Shown piece by piece: positions 1 to 15,655 of a stretch of DNA of 64,000 bases (positions are counted from its first letter, which is position 1; every line of letters starts with the position of its first letter). Source of the DNA: Fennellomyces sp. T-0311 (taxonomy: Eukaryota > Mucoromycota > Mucoromycetes > Mucorales > Lichtheimiaceae); assembly GCA_025266875.1 (NCBI GenBank), contig JALLLT010000021.1:1-64000 (forward strand), given 5' to 3'. Under the pieces are notes generated by a model, which was given only the letters and a program-made list of their open reading frames with translations, was not told where the DNA came from and searched no databases. The position numbers and the translations under genes are program-made.

Positions 1-329
1 TTGATCGTTTGTGTGCGCTGCTCATCGTTCATACGTCGACGTACGCGAGCGCAGTGGAGAATACAGCAAGTAATGATTACAAGGATAACTACAATAGCGA
101 CTATCACTGGCCCAAGTGTGGATGCCGGTACAGAATTATTTGATGAGGATGAGGATGATGATGGGAGCGATGCTGAATTGTTTGTAGGACTCCCCGTCGG
201 TGAGGCATGATGATGACCTTTGCCTGTAGAAACAGTTGGTGTGGGTGTTCGAGGGCTATTTTCATCAGGTTCATTTTCATCAGGCTCATTCTCGTTCTCA
301 TCAGGTTCTTCAATTGGACGTGGACTCAT
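1..329 (-). CDS. Single-pass membrane protein, C-terminal part cut by window edge
   Basis: An open frame runs from an ATG at 329 off the left edge. The product starts with a repetitive acidic segment (MSPRPIEEPDENENEPDEN), followed by a Ser/Asn/Thr-rich low-complexity stretch. A hydrophobic helix of about 20 residues comes next (LGPVIVAIVVILVIITCCIL), then a basic HCARVRRR stop-transfer sequence, giving a probable extracellular stalk, one membrane span and a cytosolic tail. This stalk-helix-basic order is like the end of the Kelch protein at 42.9 kb. There is no N-terminal signal peptide, so an upstream exon may be missing or the helix may act as signal anchor. Function unknown. Confidence 0.45.
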   Translation of the reverse strand, partial: MSPRPIEEPDENENEPDENEPDENSPRTPTPTVSTGKGHHHASPTGSPTNNSASLPSSSSSSSNNSVPASTLGPVIVAIVVILVIITCCILHCARVRRRMNDEQRTQTI

Positions 330-2954
330 TTTGGAAAGAATTGAAAAGTAGAGAAAGACACGCACGCGCCCTGGCTTCATCGCCCCCTTTTTTTGCATTG
401 TATCGCTTCAACGGTTGCAGAAACCCTCCTGAATAGGTTTGCTTTGTACTACAAATAAATGCCAGTACTTCTGCGTACATCATATACTCGTTCTTATAGC
501 AACCACAGCGCCAATGGTTTAATTGCCAGGCCTTTATAATTGCTATACTGACTATAGTGCTTTATGCAAATGCCTTTGTGAAGCTCATGGTCATATACAA
601 GGATCTCCATAGTTTATCACACTTTTAGATCCTATGCAAATCAGGATAGTAGGCTCTTACGCACCCTATGTAGAAAATTCTGCATCGTCCAAGATCTTTA
701 AGCTAATTTATTAAAGTTCCAGGGTTTTCAACACTAAAAACTTTGCTGCTATTTCATAATAAAGATTACGCTTTTTTTATTATCTCACCTTTACTACAGT
801 CAAGTGGGTTCGCTGAAATGGATAACTGTATTTAGAACGCGTTTTGGCTCTCAAATGAAATAAAAGCCTCATCTGCTGCGAGCCCACCGCTAGAGATACT
901 CTGTCAAAAGCAATTGCGTCCACGCATGGCCTGGTGGGAATGACCCTGTGGCCGATCACTCTACAATCTGAAAATGCCAATATTCCGTTTATTGTCTGTT
1001 GAAGTCTGATGATGACGATGCACACGTTGCTAATATGGATCTGTAGCACCGGGCTCAAGCGGTGAGTATGTTCGGGTTATAAGAGGGGGACTTGATGTTG
1101 TCGGCAAGATATCTGGTGCTAGCTGATGGGATTCTATCTGGGCATGGGAAATCGTGTGGAAATGTGTTGCTGATCGCGTTGCTGCAGTAATTATCATCTC
1201 ACATTCAAATTTATATTTCTGTCACTAAGCAAATAGTCAAATGTGATGCAACACCGCAAACGCAAAAGACCGGTTGCGTCAACGATTTTTGAGACACAAG
1301 GCATTGAAAAGTAGAAGCCAATGGCGCAAGCAACGTGAAATATCGCAGACTGTAATTCATGGGTCAGTAACAAAGCCTCTCGTTCATCTTGGGTAACCGG
1401 CAAATCGAGTATGATGCGCTGCTACTCCAGTGGCGCAATATCAAGACCGTCCGACTGCCGGTATAAAAGCTGTTAAGGTATCATTAAACGAATATAGTTT
1501 TAAAAAATAAGTTATTAAAAAAAAGCTTGTTTTGACTATCCGTTAGATAGATACGGCACAGGCTGTTCGGCCAAGTTGTTCTAGACCCTGTTGATGAAAC
1601 GGAAAAAAGACCTGCTGCAAAGGCACCTCGGTGCCACCTACACAACGGCCAGCTCCCGCTGTTTCGAAAGTCAGGCACAGGCGCGTCCGGAACTGATAAG
1701 ATGGCAATTATAATACCGATCTACAAAAGTATATAAGTTACTTAAGGTTCAAACATCGCAAAGCTTAAGTAATTGGAAAACAGATATACCTCAGCGGCCA
1801 GCCTATTTGTCAGATGCTTTTTATATTTCATACCTGCTCTACATCGTGTATAAAAAAGGAGTCAGTAAAAACTAGCAAAGAAAATTCTATATGCGTAAGG
1901 AAAGTGAACAGTAGAAATATATCTTGGTCTTGCCAGATCGCAGCAGAGGCAATATATAGTCGAACCCCGCTTTTTGCAACCAAAAAAAACAAATACTGGG
2001 ATCATTTATAGCTGCTTTATTACCAGGTAATCCCTCAAAAGTATAGCGAAAACCGAAAGTGCTGGAGGTGGACTGCATTTATATGGGTTCGTAAAATAAG
2101 TCACTGTTACAAAAAGATGTAAAGTCTTACAAAGTGACAGAGTCCAAACGGGTATATACCCTTTCGTTGTCTTAGAGCTGATTTGTCAATTCCATTCCCG
2201 TAGAATAATCTTTATTTGTGTTTCTACGTACCAAGACTTTCTGGAATGTTACATAACATTTTATCGAAGTAAATCTTCAGTTTGCTTCTTTGTGATGTTC
2301 TCGATTGCTTTGCCTTACCGATGTCGTTGATTGACCGGTCTGTTCAGTTGTCAAATGTATCATGATCCAGTACGTATGATAATCCTGTTATGCAACCAGC
2401 AGCGAAAAACAAGGTGAACGCAAATCCCGGGTCCGCATCAACAGCAATGCTCATGCACAGAACAGTCCGAAGCTTCGTCTTATTGTCGAAAGCGACAAGC
2501 ATATCAAAGACTGCAATACCGAGTATGTAGTAGAAGTAATGTTAACAAGCAAAATATCTTGGATATCTTCATAAACTCTGTTCATGCCTTACATAAAGCG
2601 AATGGAAGAGAACAGATACAACTTGTGTTGTATCTAGTAGAATTCGAGTAGAGCAATAAGGGGTTCTTCCGTATTTTTGATAAGGCACCACCTTCCATGG
2701 ACGTACACTTAGCAACAGGAGCATGATCCTGTTGCAAATTCTGCATTCTACAGGCAAATGATACTCTGGATTTTGCCTTCTTTGATCACACTTAACTCTA
2801 TATGGAATGCATAACTCTATATCCTTGGCAACAAATCAAGATGGACATGGCTTTATCTTTATAAGAAGTGGCTATGCATCTGTACAAGAAAAGAAGTTGT
2901 ATTCTTGTGTTCTTTATTGCATAAACGTCTGATGGGTATATGGGCAGGTTATCA
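330..2954. other. Gene-poor interval with coding-like scraps
   Basis: No convincing gene. Two scraps look coding. Around 1560-1720 on plus, a frame reads LFGQVVLDPVDETEKRPAAK and continues to about 50 residues. Around 2350-2530 on minus, a hydrophobic frame (for example FAFTLFFAAGCITGLSYVL) ends in a stop near 2350 and could be the last exon of a membrane protein. I could not join either to other exons. A solitary transposon terminal repeat lies at 1955-1980. Confidence 0.4.
1955..1980 (+). repeat. Solitary pogo-like terminal inverted repeat
   Basis: The sequence TATAGTCGAACCCCGCTTTT continues TTGCAAC. It matches the 25-bp arm of the MITE at 57568-57655 at all but a few positions, including the CGCTTTTTGCA core. 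No inverted partner was seen within about 500 bp on either side, so this is probably a decayed end of a related element. Confidence 0.5.
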
Positions 2955-5900
2955 CTATGATATTACTTTGATCACTCCATCCCTGTCACCGCTGATAATC
3001 ATTGGGTAGGGTACTTCGGTCAGGATTGCATCAGTAATTGCGTCAGTGTGGTTACGGAGTAAATGTTGTTGCTGTGCAAAGTTGGCATCACTCGGTGTTT
3101 GGTGATGACTGTGATTACTGCCTCGACCCCCGCTGTTGTCGCTAAGACCAGTCATATGCATAGAGCCTGCAGATGATGAGTTACGCGGGGCGTACGGATA
3201 TTCAAAATGAAACTTGATATGATCTTGTGTGGTGGTACTACATTTGCGACATTGGTACTTGTCGACCAGTTCTCGTTTAAGCAAATACTTACAAATACCT
3301 CGGCCTTGCTTCGTCCGAATCTAAGCCTAGCAGGACACTGGAGCTCTCCGTTCGCGCCATATCCCAGAAGCGCAGCTTACGATCCGAGCCTCCAGTAATG
3401 ATGAAGCGACAATCTGATGGAGATACAACCGTCTTGATTGAGTTATCCATAAAGTGTGCCTCGCTTATGATTTCAGGTTCTTCTAGAAGATCGTCTTCCG
3501 AAGGCGCTTCGAGAGCCTATTACATCGTTATCAGTATTCGAGAATGTATGACGATCATTGTACGTACCTTGTAACGAGCAGTTTGAACGTCATTCATGGC
3601 CTTCATCATATCCTCTCCCAGCTTTACGGCGAATACCTCGACGCACCGGAGCTCCACGATGTCCCACACGGAGACTTCGTTACTTCCAGCTGCAATGATG
3701 ACTTGCTTTCCCTCTGCTTTGGGATCATGGCTCAGTAGCATGGAGTTAATTCGACTTTTGCTGTGATGCAACCAGGATTTCACCAAGATTTGGAAGCGGA
3801 GATCGTAGAGAGTCAAAAAGCCACGAGTAGTTCCAACAAGCATCCATGTATGAAGACGATCCGTCACAACGCTTGTGATTACACCTATCACACAAGCACT
3901 TAGTGTACATAATCGGTCTCTGCTTATAATCACTTGTACCATGGCTTAAAGGATTCTTCAGGTGCCACAGGGTTTCCATAGTGAGCAGATCAAGTGCATA
4001 GATATTTGCTTTGTTCGTTGCGAGCAAAAGAATCGACTTTGAGCCAGCCATTGTATTGGATGCATCTACAATTCAGACTGTGAGCCATACCCAACGTCAT
4101 TCTAAATGAACTGGCTTTACCACTCGTAAAATGCTTGATGGTGATCGCATATTCCTGATCCAATTGGTACTTCCTGATAGGGATGCATTTTCCAAACTTG
4201 AGAGCTGTTCCTGCACTTCGCATATCCACACTGTTTGATTGCGTCAATATCAATTGCCAAGGTATCACTCATTTGCTTACCGGAAGACATGAATACTTCC
4301 ATTGTCAGATGCTGCGGCAATACTGTACGTTTGTTGGATAAACGTCAGGCATTTGATACGGCCGCCTGTGAACGTTACTGGTCAAATGCACTGTGGCTCC
4401 CACAAAAAAAATAGTGGAGAGACATACCTTGTCTGTTGTATGTGACGCGAGATCGATTGGTGACGTTTCGTTCAAGTCGAGAGCAATCCCATACTTTGAC
4501 AGAACCATCATCGGAGCAGGATGCAAAGAGCAGATTGTCCCATGAAATTGCCAATTGATTTACAGATGCGGTATGCTCAGTAAAGTGTGCAACCAAGTTC
4601 CCTATATCTCATTCAGTCATTGGTTTTGTAGTAGAGAAAAAAGGGTACCTTCTGGTTTCCAGCTGCTAATACTTCGGAAAGGCGATGTTCCTTGCGGAAG
4701 TCGCCGAATCCGCTTCATAACCGCAGGATCGCCGGCAAATTCTACGCAATACGCTATAATTCAATGCATATCACAATTTATCGTGTTACCTGGCATGTGC
4801 GGCGGAAATGCTTCTTGTGCGACCTTGGTCAACAAACTCTGCAGATGTCCATACCCAACTGCGATATAGTAGTCAGTAAAAAATGCGTCTATTCATCTAC
4901 TGTCAGGGAATATACCTGATGACTTTCGCTCATCGTTCTGTTCGGTTTCGGCTGATTTAATATCTGCTAGTAAGAACATGTCTTGTTTCGGGAAAATAAG
5001 CAAATTACCATCAAACTTTGCTTCGGGATCAGTCAAGTTCCGTGCACGTGGTGTTGGTGCAGATCGGATGGTAGCTTGATCAGCATCGCTCCTCGCTGCA
5101 GGTCCCTCACTCAATGATAGGGTATCCGAAGGCCGTGTACCGTCGTCAACCAGTCCCGGAAGGATGGCTTGAACATGTGGTTCGCTGGCGACTCTGTTGA
5201 GTTTGCATGTATCTTGCTTGGATTGAGTTTGCATCAATGCGGCCCTACACCGGTATTGTTAACAACTACACACTACACATAAGTACAGCTTACTTTTCTG
5301 ATCTTTCTGTCTGTTATCATATATATAATATTAGCATAATTTGCACTATGAGAGGAGCAGTACGGTCATACCATATGAGTTCCCGTGTTACTAGGTAGGT
5401 CCGGAAGGAAAACGGTCATGGGAGTAACGCCGATGCTTTTCAAAAAGACTTCACCGCTCTAGGTACAATTAATCAATGCCTTCATACCGTTTTACGCTTT
5501 CTTAAAAAAATAATACTTACAAAAATGCTAAACTCATCAAAGCCTCTTGGTCGGCTTATAAACCAGGTTAGCATATTACATTACTTTTGATCGCTCACAA
5601 TGCTACCTCTGTTTTGACCGCGACACTTTGTACAAGTATTCGCGCATATGCACCAGCTTTTCTTCATCCTCTGCACACATGCCGATGTTTCGTAGCCGTT
5701 CCAGATAGCCGTCATCTCTGTGAACAGATTATTAGAAACTAGAGGACTCGCTATTGCTTAAAACGTACTCAATGGATCGCTGAGTGAGGTCCGCCACATT
5801 ACTATTAAGTGCCCAGCCTGTTCATGCGTTGAGTTGTAGCTTTAGTCATCTTTTTGCATTTTTTATACCTACTTGTTTGTACCCGACCATCCGAGCGGTT

Positions 5901-8900
5901 AGCTGCCTTTGGTTTCTTCGCATTGGACGCATTCCAAAAGACAGACCGTGCCGAAGCTTTGCCAGCCCAGGTAATTGCGCGCTCATATACTTGACGTGGT
6001 AGCTATTTGCACGTCGTAAGTTTTCAAACATCCAAAATAATAACTAGGTTACCTTACCGGTGATTTGACATTATTGACAAGATACTGCTCATCGATATCA
6101 ACTATTTCTGTCTTTAAGAACGGCATCAGTCGCGGATAGACAATACACCACAAGTCGGTTTGAGACAGGTGTTTCGAAGCAGATGAAATAAATCCAATGG
6201 CACCGTATCGTATCCAGGCGCTGGGATGGCACATGAGCGGTGCAACAGTGCCGATAAGTTCCCAGCACTTGATCTTATTAAAGAGATCCAAATCTGCCAG
6301 ACTTGTAAGTGAATTTAATACTTTTTCGATAACGAATTCCTCGGCGTCTATATTCAGATAGGTGAGCAATCTTCCTCAAAAAGTACAAACAGCGCTACCT
6401 GTCAAGGCTTGTATCATAAGAGGAAGTATATATTCGTCCAAGCTTCTTGCACCAACATATGTTCCAACCCCTTTGATACTCTCGAAAAACGTACTACCGA
6501 ACTTGTGTGAGTACCCTCGGCCACAAAATGAAATCATACGCAAACCTCCGCAACATCCAATCTTTGTCATTCAGATACGTAATCATATGGCTCAGAAGAA
6601 TATCATTAGCCTTCTGTCTGCCGAAAAAGACGCATAGACAAGTAATGTTGGATAACAATGCCCGCTTGACCGTACTCTCCGAATCAATCAACAAGGTCGT
6701 GACCTGATCCTGTATAACTAACTTCAAGTCTTGCAACGATGAATCATATGTGGACTAGGAAAAAAACTAGGTGTTGGTATAGTAATGCCTTTCCTCGACT
6801 TGATAATACCTCGAAATCAAGCTCTTCAGCATCAGCATCACCCAATAGGTATGAGTTGTCACTCTTTAGCAATTGCGTCATTTCCAAAAACCGCAGAGCA
6901 GTTTCAGCCAAGAGCGCAATGCAACCCGCGTACGTCGTACGAACAAGGACATCTTGATCCGTTGCAAATTCCCGAACACTTGGCAGTATATACTCTGGGA
7001 AGATCCGTGCATTGATAGGAGAAATCGATTCCACCATACAGAGCTGTTTAAGAACAAATTAACCCAAGATCTCTACTATAATTGATGGATACATACCACT
7101 TGTGTTAATGTCTTGATCGCATTAGCGCGCACTAGCGCCGTCTCGTCAGTTAACAAAGCCATCAAATATGGTACCAAACGATCAAGCTTGACATCATCAG
7201 GCAAATGTTCTCCAAGGGCCAGCAATATATCGAGTGCTTTCATTTTCGAGCTGGGAAACGCTGCATTTCGTATCAAGGAACATACAAACGACAGGAAGAT
7301 CAAAGAACCCTGCTCTGTCATTTCTCAATTCAGCAGGATGTTATGCTACTATATCCATGCTCCCTTACCTCCTGGTTTCCTTTGCTGCCCTATTCGACTT
7401 GACGTTCCATTTTCCGGTTCATAATTGGGGATATTTAGTGTCGGCGGCAGTATGATCTGCATGTCTCTAAGTTAACGCAAATAGCTTGCGGATGGCAGGT
7501 TATATACATACAGCTGATGCAATTGTTTTTGGTAGATCTAAAGCCCCACGACAGTCAATACAAGCAACTCGGTAAGAAAAAAGTCCAGATACCTGACAGT
7601 GTTCGCCGCGTTTCGTCAGCATGCGGACCTCCGTTACTGCTTGAGTCAGCCTGCGACAAGTTTGCTCCGATAAAGTATGCGATTTTATCAAAATCATGAT
7701 ATATCCGCTCAATTTTGTCATCCGCATCCGTTGCCTTTCTGTTGACGGGATTAAATCCGGAAATTGTGGACGACAAAGCCTCGTGGACCATCGCACTGGT
7801 TTGGGTCGGCACGTTGTAGCCTTTGTCGGTCACCGAGCTGATGTAGTGATGGAGAAAAGTGTAAAAGTACCGCGGAAATGCCTTGTCGCACCATTCCGAA
7901 AGATATCGGTCGGCCGTATAGCGTGCCTTTGGATCCAGCTGTATCATATGCTTGACCATATCCTACAGCGCCTTTCCTCAGCCCACGCTCTTTATCGACG
8001 TGATGCTTTGCCGTGGCTTACCCGAATATGCTCATCTTCGATCTTATCCAGACTCTGGCTTGGAGAATATTCGTCGTTTTTGTATTTGAAGAGCTGGGAA
8101 AGCGAAAAGACTGAAGTTCCCTCAAGAAAAAGCTCGGCAATCACACATCTACCCATTCTGTCAATGTCCTTTTCTCTTGCTGCAGGATGATCCGCTTCGT
8201 ACCCAACAGAGAAAATGTCCATTTCCGGCGTCAACTCATCGATTTGGTCTCCGATATCCAAGGTTTTCTACACACACCCGCAATTAGCGTTGGTCCAGTC
8301 CATGCGAACTGAGATCCGTACCATGCGCTGGTCTATTTCTGAGCCGGACTGATAAAAGCGTTCCGGCGCAATATAACAGCTTCGCCGGGACGACATGTCG
8401 AAGAAGAATAGAAAGTCCGCCGGATCATCCTACGTTTATTCATGCAGACTGTGTCAGGAACGCATGCCCAATCGATGCTTCAATGAATACCTCCGGAAGA
8501 TACGTTGGCTTGTATGATGCGAAATCCACAAGGTATGCCCAATTCCACGACGTCACCATGACATTCTCGGTTTTGATGTCCCCGTGGTAAATCTTGAAAG
8601 CATGACATTATAGCTCCATGTATAACTTTACTCGCAATCCACTCACATTTTTGGCATGGGCGTCGGCGACTCCTCTTAGGATTTGGTAGGATATCCATTT
8701 CTTCTCGATCAGCGTCAAGAATGGACGAGTACTGCCACGAGATTTTGAGGATGTGTGCGCAACAGATTTTTTTTTCGAATGGTACCTTATCCTATCGTAC
8801 AAGCTGCTGTACAAATATTGACGTACAATGTACGCTGCCTTTTCGGTTTCGAGAATACGCTGGCAGGAAAAGGCATTCGGCACATCGATCAAAGCATCGT

Positions 8901-9231
8901 GTTCATCTATACCATCAAGTAAGAATCGTGTTTTTTCCTGCTGCGCAATGATAAGTGAAGCCCCCAACCTTGCAGCTTCTTGACATTCTTTGAAAGCGAT
9001 AACTGCGGATCCGATTTGACAAATATCTTTACCACGACGAGGGAATCCTTGTGGCGGCCGCATATGGTTTTCATAAAACGCGCATTGCCGATACTGTCAA
9101 CAATCGTTTAGGTAAAAGTGGATAGAATGGCTGTTCGTGGCGTACCTCCTCTCGTAGTATATGTCGCCTAATTCGCTTACATAGCTGTCTATGCCAGCCA
9201 TTGCAGTGACATTGGAAATTTTGTTGCCCAT
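2955..9231 (-). CDS. VPS15: VPS15 / PIK3R4-type regulatory subunit of class III PI3-kinase
   Basis: This is the pseudokinase scaffold that anchors and activates the Vps34 PI3-kinase on endosomal and autophagic membranes. The start at 9231 gives [13 protein letters not shown], an N-myristoylation signal typical of the family. Many short introns split three blocks. The first is a kinase-like domain with VVVKIF, the catalytic-loop region [19 protein letters not shown], then DFA in place of DFG, KPTYLPE and CYIAPERF. The middle block (about 7.4 to 6.05 kb) is HEAT repeats, for example [20 protein letters not shown] and [18 protein letters not shown]. The third block is C-terminal WD40 repeats, with [16 protein letters not shown] near 4.5 kb and [17 protein letters not shown] just before the stop at 2955. 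All three parts are in the expected order, so the gene looks complete. The KDM4 gene lies 465 bp upstream on the same strand. Confidence 0.95.
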
Positions 9232-9695
9232 GCCGAGGTGCAGTTTAGGGTGAGAAGGAGTTTCGATTTACACTGGTTGCCGAAAGGAGCAAAGTCGATG
9301 GACACATGGCGGCGACCTGATGTTCTATGGGGTCAGCCACTCAATCGAAACGAGCTTATCCCGCTGCGTAACTGCGATATCATTATGCGTATCGACTTCT
9401 TTTTTGTATACGATGCCACTTCTGACAACGAGCGACTAGGCACTCTTATTCACTTCGATGGATGCATTACGTAATGGACCACCAGATGCAACATGCCCCC
9501 TCACACAATCACGAAGCCATAGAAGAGAAGTAAGCAATGTAGCAAAAAACGTATATATAATGTTAGAATGACTTTACAGAGAGAATTATTGTACATAGAA
9601 GCGTATGTATGTATAGAAAGAAAATGGATGGTAAAGAAGTATGTATACGAGAAGAGGGCGGGGAGGAGGATGATAAGATGCACCGGTGCTACCGT
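9232..9695. other. Intergenic space between KDM4 stop and VPS15 start
   Basis: This segment holds the 3' flank of the demethylase gene and the promoter side of VPS15, both on minus. An open frame on plus at 9238-9474 overlaps the VPS15 upstream region and resembles nothing I know. I treat it as chance. Confidence 0.5.
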
Positions 9696-11517
<1,822 letters not shown>

Positions 11518-11906
11518 GGTAACTGTATTCGGTTGATACTCTCGAATAAAAAAAAGCCGAGAAGGTTACTGTGACCACCGCACAGCATTCGCAGACAACA
11601 CAAAAAGAAAAAAACCGACCAATCACATTCTCTTTTTTTCGTTCCAACTATAAGCTTTTGTGATCTTAATCATCGCAATAACATGAACCTGTGGGATGCT
11701 GCGCATTTCTGACAAATCCATCGCGGCGCATTGGACTGACCCACACCCAGCGGATCATGTATCACTTTTCCTACCAGCTATAGTGTCTGCTGTCCACTGC
11801 AATTGAGAAGCCAAGAACTCTTTATTCCTCAAGCAAATATCACATGCTTCCCCATTTAGCAACATATTACGTCTCACATTGTGCCCATTAAGCTCCATTG
11901 CACCGA

Positions 11907-12201
11907 TTATTTCATTTCTTCGTCACTCGTGCAAGCTATACTATCCATATTACAAAAAAAGAAATCCCCGGCTTTATACGCAGGCTTTTTATCATAAATC
12001 ACATTCAATGTTAAAATCCAGATGAACAAGAAAGCCACCATAATAGTGACCACTTCGAGTACCGTAAAGTATGTGAAGAATAACCTTCCACGCATTACCT
12101 GCAATTTTTCTAATTCTTTTGATGCTACGTACATATAAATAAATAAAAGTGGCTAAATATACTGAGCAATAATAATAGTTCATGGGAGGAAGATTAGCCA
12201 T
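11907..12201 (-). CDS. Possible terminal exon of a small membrane protein
   Basis: A minus-strand frame ending at 11907 reads MRGRLFFTYFTVLEVVTIMV and continues through a strongly hydrophobic segment (AFLFIWILTLNVIYDKK) to an acidic tail, DSIACTSDEEMK. An exon-like segment further upstream (about 12300-12420) has a good donor, but its phase does not join to this frame by any acceptor I could find. It may be a decayed gene or a misread. Function unknown. Confidence 0.25.
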
Positions 12202-13529
12202 GGCAATATAGAATCAATTAATAGTAAGCAAGTCATATTTGAAACAATCAATTACACCGAATTTCACTATCTCGTACAGAGCCCCTCATCACCTTTCTTA
12301 CCTGACCGCAACATTCTTCATATACTTTTCCATTGACATCATGGATTGCGTGGTTAGCTCGTAGTAAGATAGACAGAGCAATATCAACTTATTGCTTGAA
12401 AGTACCATCATCCACGGGTGGTACATAACTACAAGTGACGACCTGATGATTTACTTGTTATGTTAATGGAACTCTCCTATTTGGAAGTCTCGATATTACC
12501 TGAACATCTCAGGAAAAAGGTTTTCTTCCGTTTGTGGGTCGTCAATCAGTTGTCAAAACGTCAATTAGAACGGATTACCGTTGAATCCAAAGGTTGCTAA
12601 ACCTTTCATGACAATGCAATATCACTTTATGGTTTTTTTTTAATTATTTCGAGTTACTATTATACGTATGTTTCGACAAGGCACGCGCCGCATTTATTTG
12701 CGCCGAATTGGTTTGATAGTTACAGAATGGTCAATGCATAACCCCGTGACAAAATCAATTTCTACCGATCCTAATTTGGTTATTTATACCAATTACTAAC
12801 TTGAGACTCTTTCGCGGTTGTACGCCTACCATCACGACATGCTTACTGCAATGCTACTACCGGGTTTTGAAGAAATTTTTTTCATGCGCACCGTTGTAAA
12901 CAGTGAACCGTTTACACATGTCTGGTCCACGTCAATCTACGCTTCATAGACCGCTTCAATAATAAAAAAAAATAAGACCATTTTCTTGAACAGAACACTT
13001 CTTGGCATAAAAAAAAATAACCTCTTCAATTAGCTATACCGCTTTGTGTTATCTATACAATTGACGTTACAAAGCTCGATGTTAGATTCTGGAACGGCCG
13101 TTATTCGTAAAAGTTGGCGGTTTGTCCCCAGAATTTGGCACTTTCCAAATAAGCGACAGCCAAAGGATTAGCAAAGACCTCGAGCAAATGTCATGGCCAA
13201 GTATCTTTGACATCCTGGTCCAAAGGTTTCGAACGATCACTCTGAAAAGCATTGGCCTGCATCTACGATATGCTAACCTACTTTTGGGATTAACTCGTTC
13301 CCAAAGAATATTGCGTACGTAGCGCTACAAAAGCACCAGTTTCGCAATACTCATTGTTCGGAGTACGTTGATGTAAAAGCATAAAGAGCTTCCGTTACGT
13401 ACTCGCTATTCTTACTTCATATCGTTTACAAGCCAAAAAAAAAGCATAAAAAAGTGCCATATCCAAATATACTTTTTCCATTGCCGCTGGCGCTATCTTC
13501 TAGTAGTATCATTGGGTTGCTTTGAAATT

Positions 13530-14500
13530 TTCTACAAAAAATGCCAATACACTAGGGAGATCCAATTGATGGATCAGTTTTCATATTCGGCTAAAGCCTG
13601 TAAAGATTCGCATATGAGCCCACAACCGCAGATTTCCATCTTTGTAGTTGCTTTATCTTCGATTATCCACTCGCTACTTCTTTTCTACATAGTGCTTTTC
13701 ATTTCAGATGACTTACCGCTTTCAACTACTCCATTTTCCAAGTTTTTCAAATCCTCGTACCGTTTTCAGATTCTACTTTATGCCCAATTCTGTCCAAAGT
13801 CGGTGTACTTTTGGCCGTATCTCGATCCCAAAATACACTGACAGAGCAAATTAAACTCTTGGGTATTACTCCAGGCCGAAGATATCTCTTATAAAAAGCA
13901 AAACGCGCCCTCGCCTAGGCCAATTTTTGGTATCTCACTAAAGGACAGAAATCACACTTCTCTGAATAATCTTCTCCTGCCTCACTGGCTTAACCATCTG
14001 TTAATAACACAGGTTCTGTCGTTAAATTCTCTACAAAAGTATTAATATATCAAGGAAATCTGATCGCACGGTCAGTTTCTATTCAAGGTAAAAGGCTATT
14101 AAGATGATTTTCCAAGGTACTACTAGACGTTCATTTTTCGACATTTTCGACTCTGGTATTTCACTTCGTATAGATATCACTCTGACTTTTTTCATTTCAA
14201 TGGCTTTGGGGCGCTTTTGCTTAGCAGTGGCTAACCTGTTTTGTTTCATAACTCTGTCCCAAGTAATGCTAGAGGCACAAACTCAACGGTTCCATAAAGT
14301 ATGTATTTCGCAGTACTTAATTGAGAAGTTAGAATCCACTCTTATATCACAAAAGAGCCTAGCAAGACCCGTTGAAAGATCAAAAAATTACATTTCTTCC
14401 AAATAAACCTTTCCCTCCGCCACTATTTCTTTGAGCCATCACCACCACTGCATGCTCCTATGATTTCTCTATAAAACGTATCAATATACCAACCACGGGT
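13530..14500. repeat. Degenerate direct repeats, roughly 440-490 bp apart
   Basis: Three similar motifs sit at about 13537 (TCTACAAAAAATGCCAATAC), 14029 (TCTACAAAAGTATTAATATA) and 14470 (TCTATAAAACGTATCAATAT). Around them other words recur, such as TTTCCAAGGTA and GAGCCTRGC. The spacing is uneven and identity is low, so this is an eyeballed pattern only. Confidence 0.25.
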
Positions 14501-15655
14501 AATCGCTGGTAAAGTCAGTAAAAATGTTCAAAGACACCTAATGAATACAACTGCCCGCTCGAAACGATGAACGCAAGAAGTCAATATCTTCACCCCGAAT
14601 CAGCTCTACATGATTCTTAAGGGACTAATTTATACCTATCGGCAGGATATATCTCAGAATCGTAGTAATCAGCTTGGAAAACCATCAATTTTCACTTTTC
14701 GTCATTAATCTCGCCAATTATGCCCAGAAGGTGGTATAACGAGATTTCCCACGTATTTACACCCCAGTTTCTACCACTTTTCGCATACAATAGAATAAAC
14801 CTCTTGAGGTGCTCAATCAGCCCAAAAACGGTGATTATATGTAGGTATATTTGAATACTTTCCAAGGTAGCTTTTCATCCATCCGCTGTTTTAATGAGTT
14901 CGAAAAACCATTAGATGCGCCTTTACTTTTTCCTACAAACAATTCTCTTACATAAACAAGGTTTGATCGCTGAATGGGCCAGAAAAAGGAGTATTAATTA
15001 CAACTAGAAACGCTTTTATTGACTCACCTAGCGACCGGATGTACTTGGTGTATAATAACGAACTACAGATACGACAGGGATATAAACAATGCTTTTGGCA
15101 GCTAACCCAATTGTCTCTTGAATGTACCACCTGCGCCACTATAAAAGAGCCTGGCGTAGAGCGAGCAAATATCCTCGCGAAACCTTATATGTGTATCTTG
15201 TTTTATAGAAATTAGGCTGGATATTTCACTTATAAAAGCATTTTAGCAAACAAGGAATACAAAAGTAATATTCCTTTACTAATAAGCTTTAAGTTTTCGA
15301 TTGATCCCACACCTTTCTGCGTTGGTTTCGTGGTTGGTTGGATGGATCCCATTGAAACATACAGGCCCTCACACTGAATTCCGCAATTTCATTGATCGAC
15401 CCAGAAAGCACTATGTATTGAAATGAAAAATCGTATATTAAACAGTGCATCCAACGTGACAAAGGGAACTCTTTTATGGATTACTGGCGCACCAATTAAC
15501 ATGACACAGGAAGGTACAACCCCACATTCGCAGCGATGTAACACCTACTGACTTTAAAATCCACGACTGTTCAAGCGTGGGAATATTTGTGCTCAGTTTT
15601 TATTCAATACCGCAACCCAACGTTCACGACACCTCTTTCACTTTCAACTTTGTCC

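Larger units (their letters stand above)
11518..15655. other. 4-kb gene-poor interval
   Basis: No supported gene apart from a weak membrane-protein candidate at 11907-12201. Base composition is AT-rich with A/T runs. Between about 13.5 and 14.9 kb several short motifs recur in direct orientation, suggesting old degenerate repeats. The last 100 bp holds the MCC beta promoter, where I saw no clear TATA box. Confidence 0.4.

Noticed and set aside
9238..9474. 78-codon plus frame between KDM4 and VPS15
   Set aside because: It sits in the VPS15 promoter, has no splice partners and no recognisable features.
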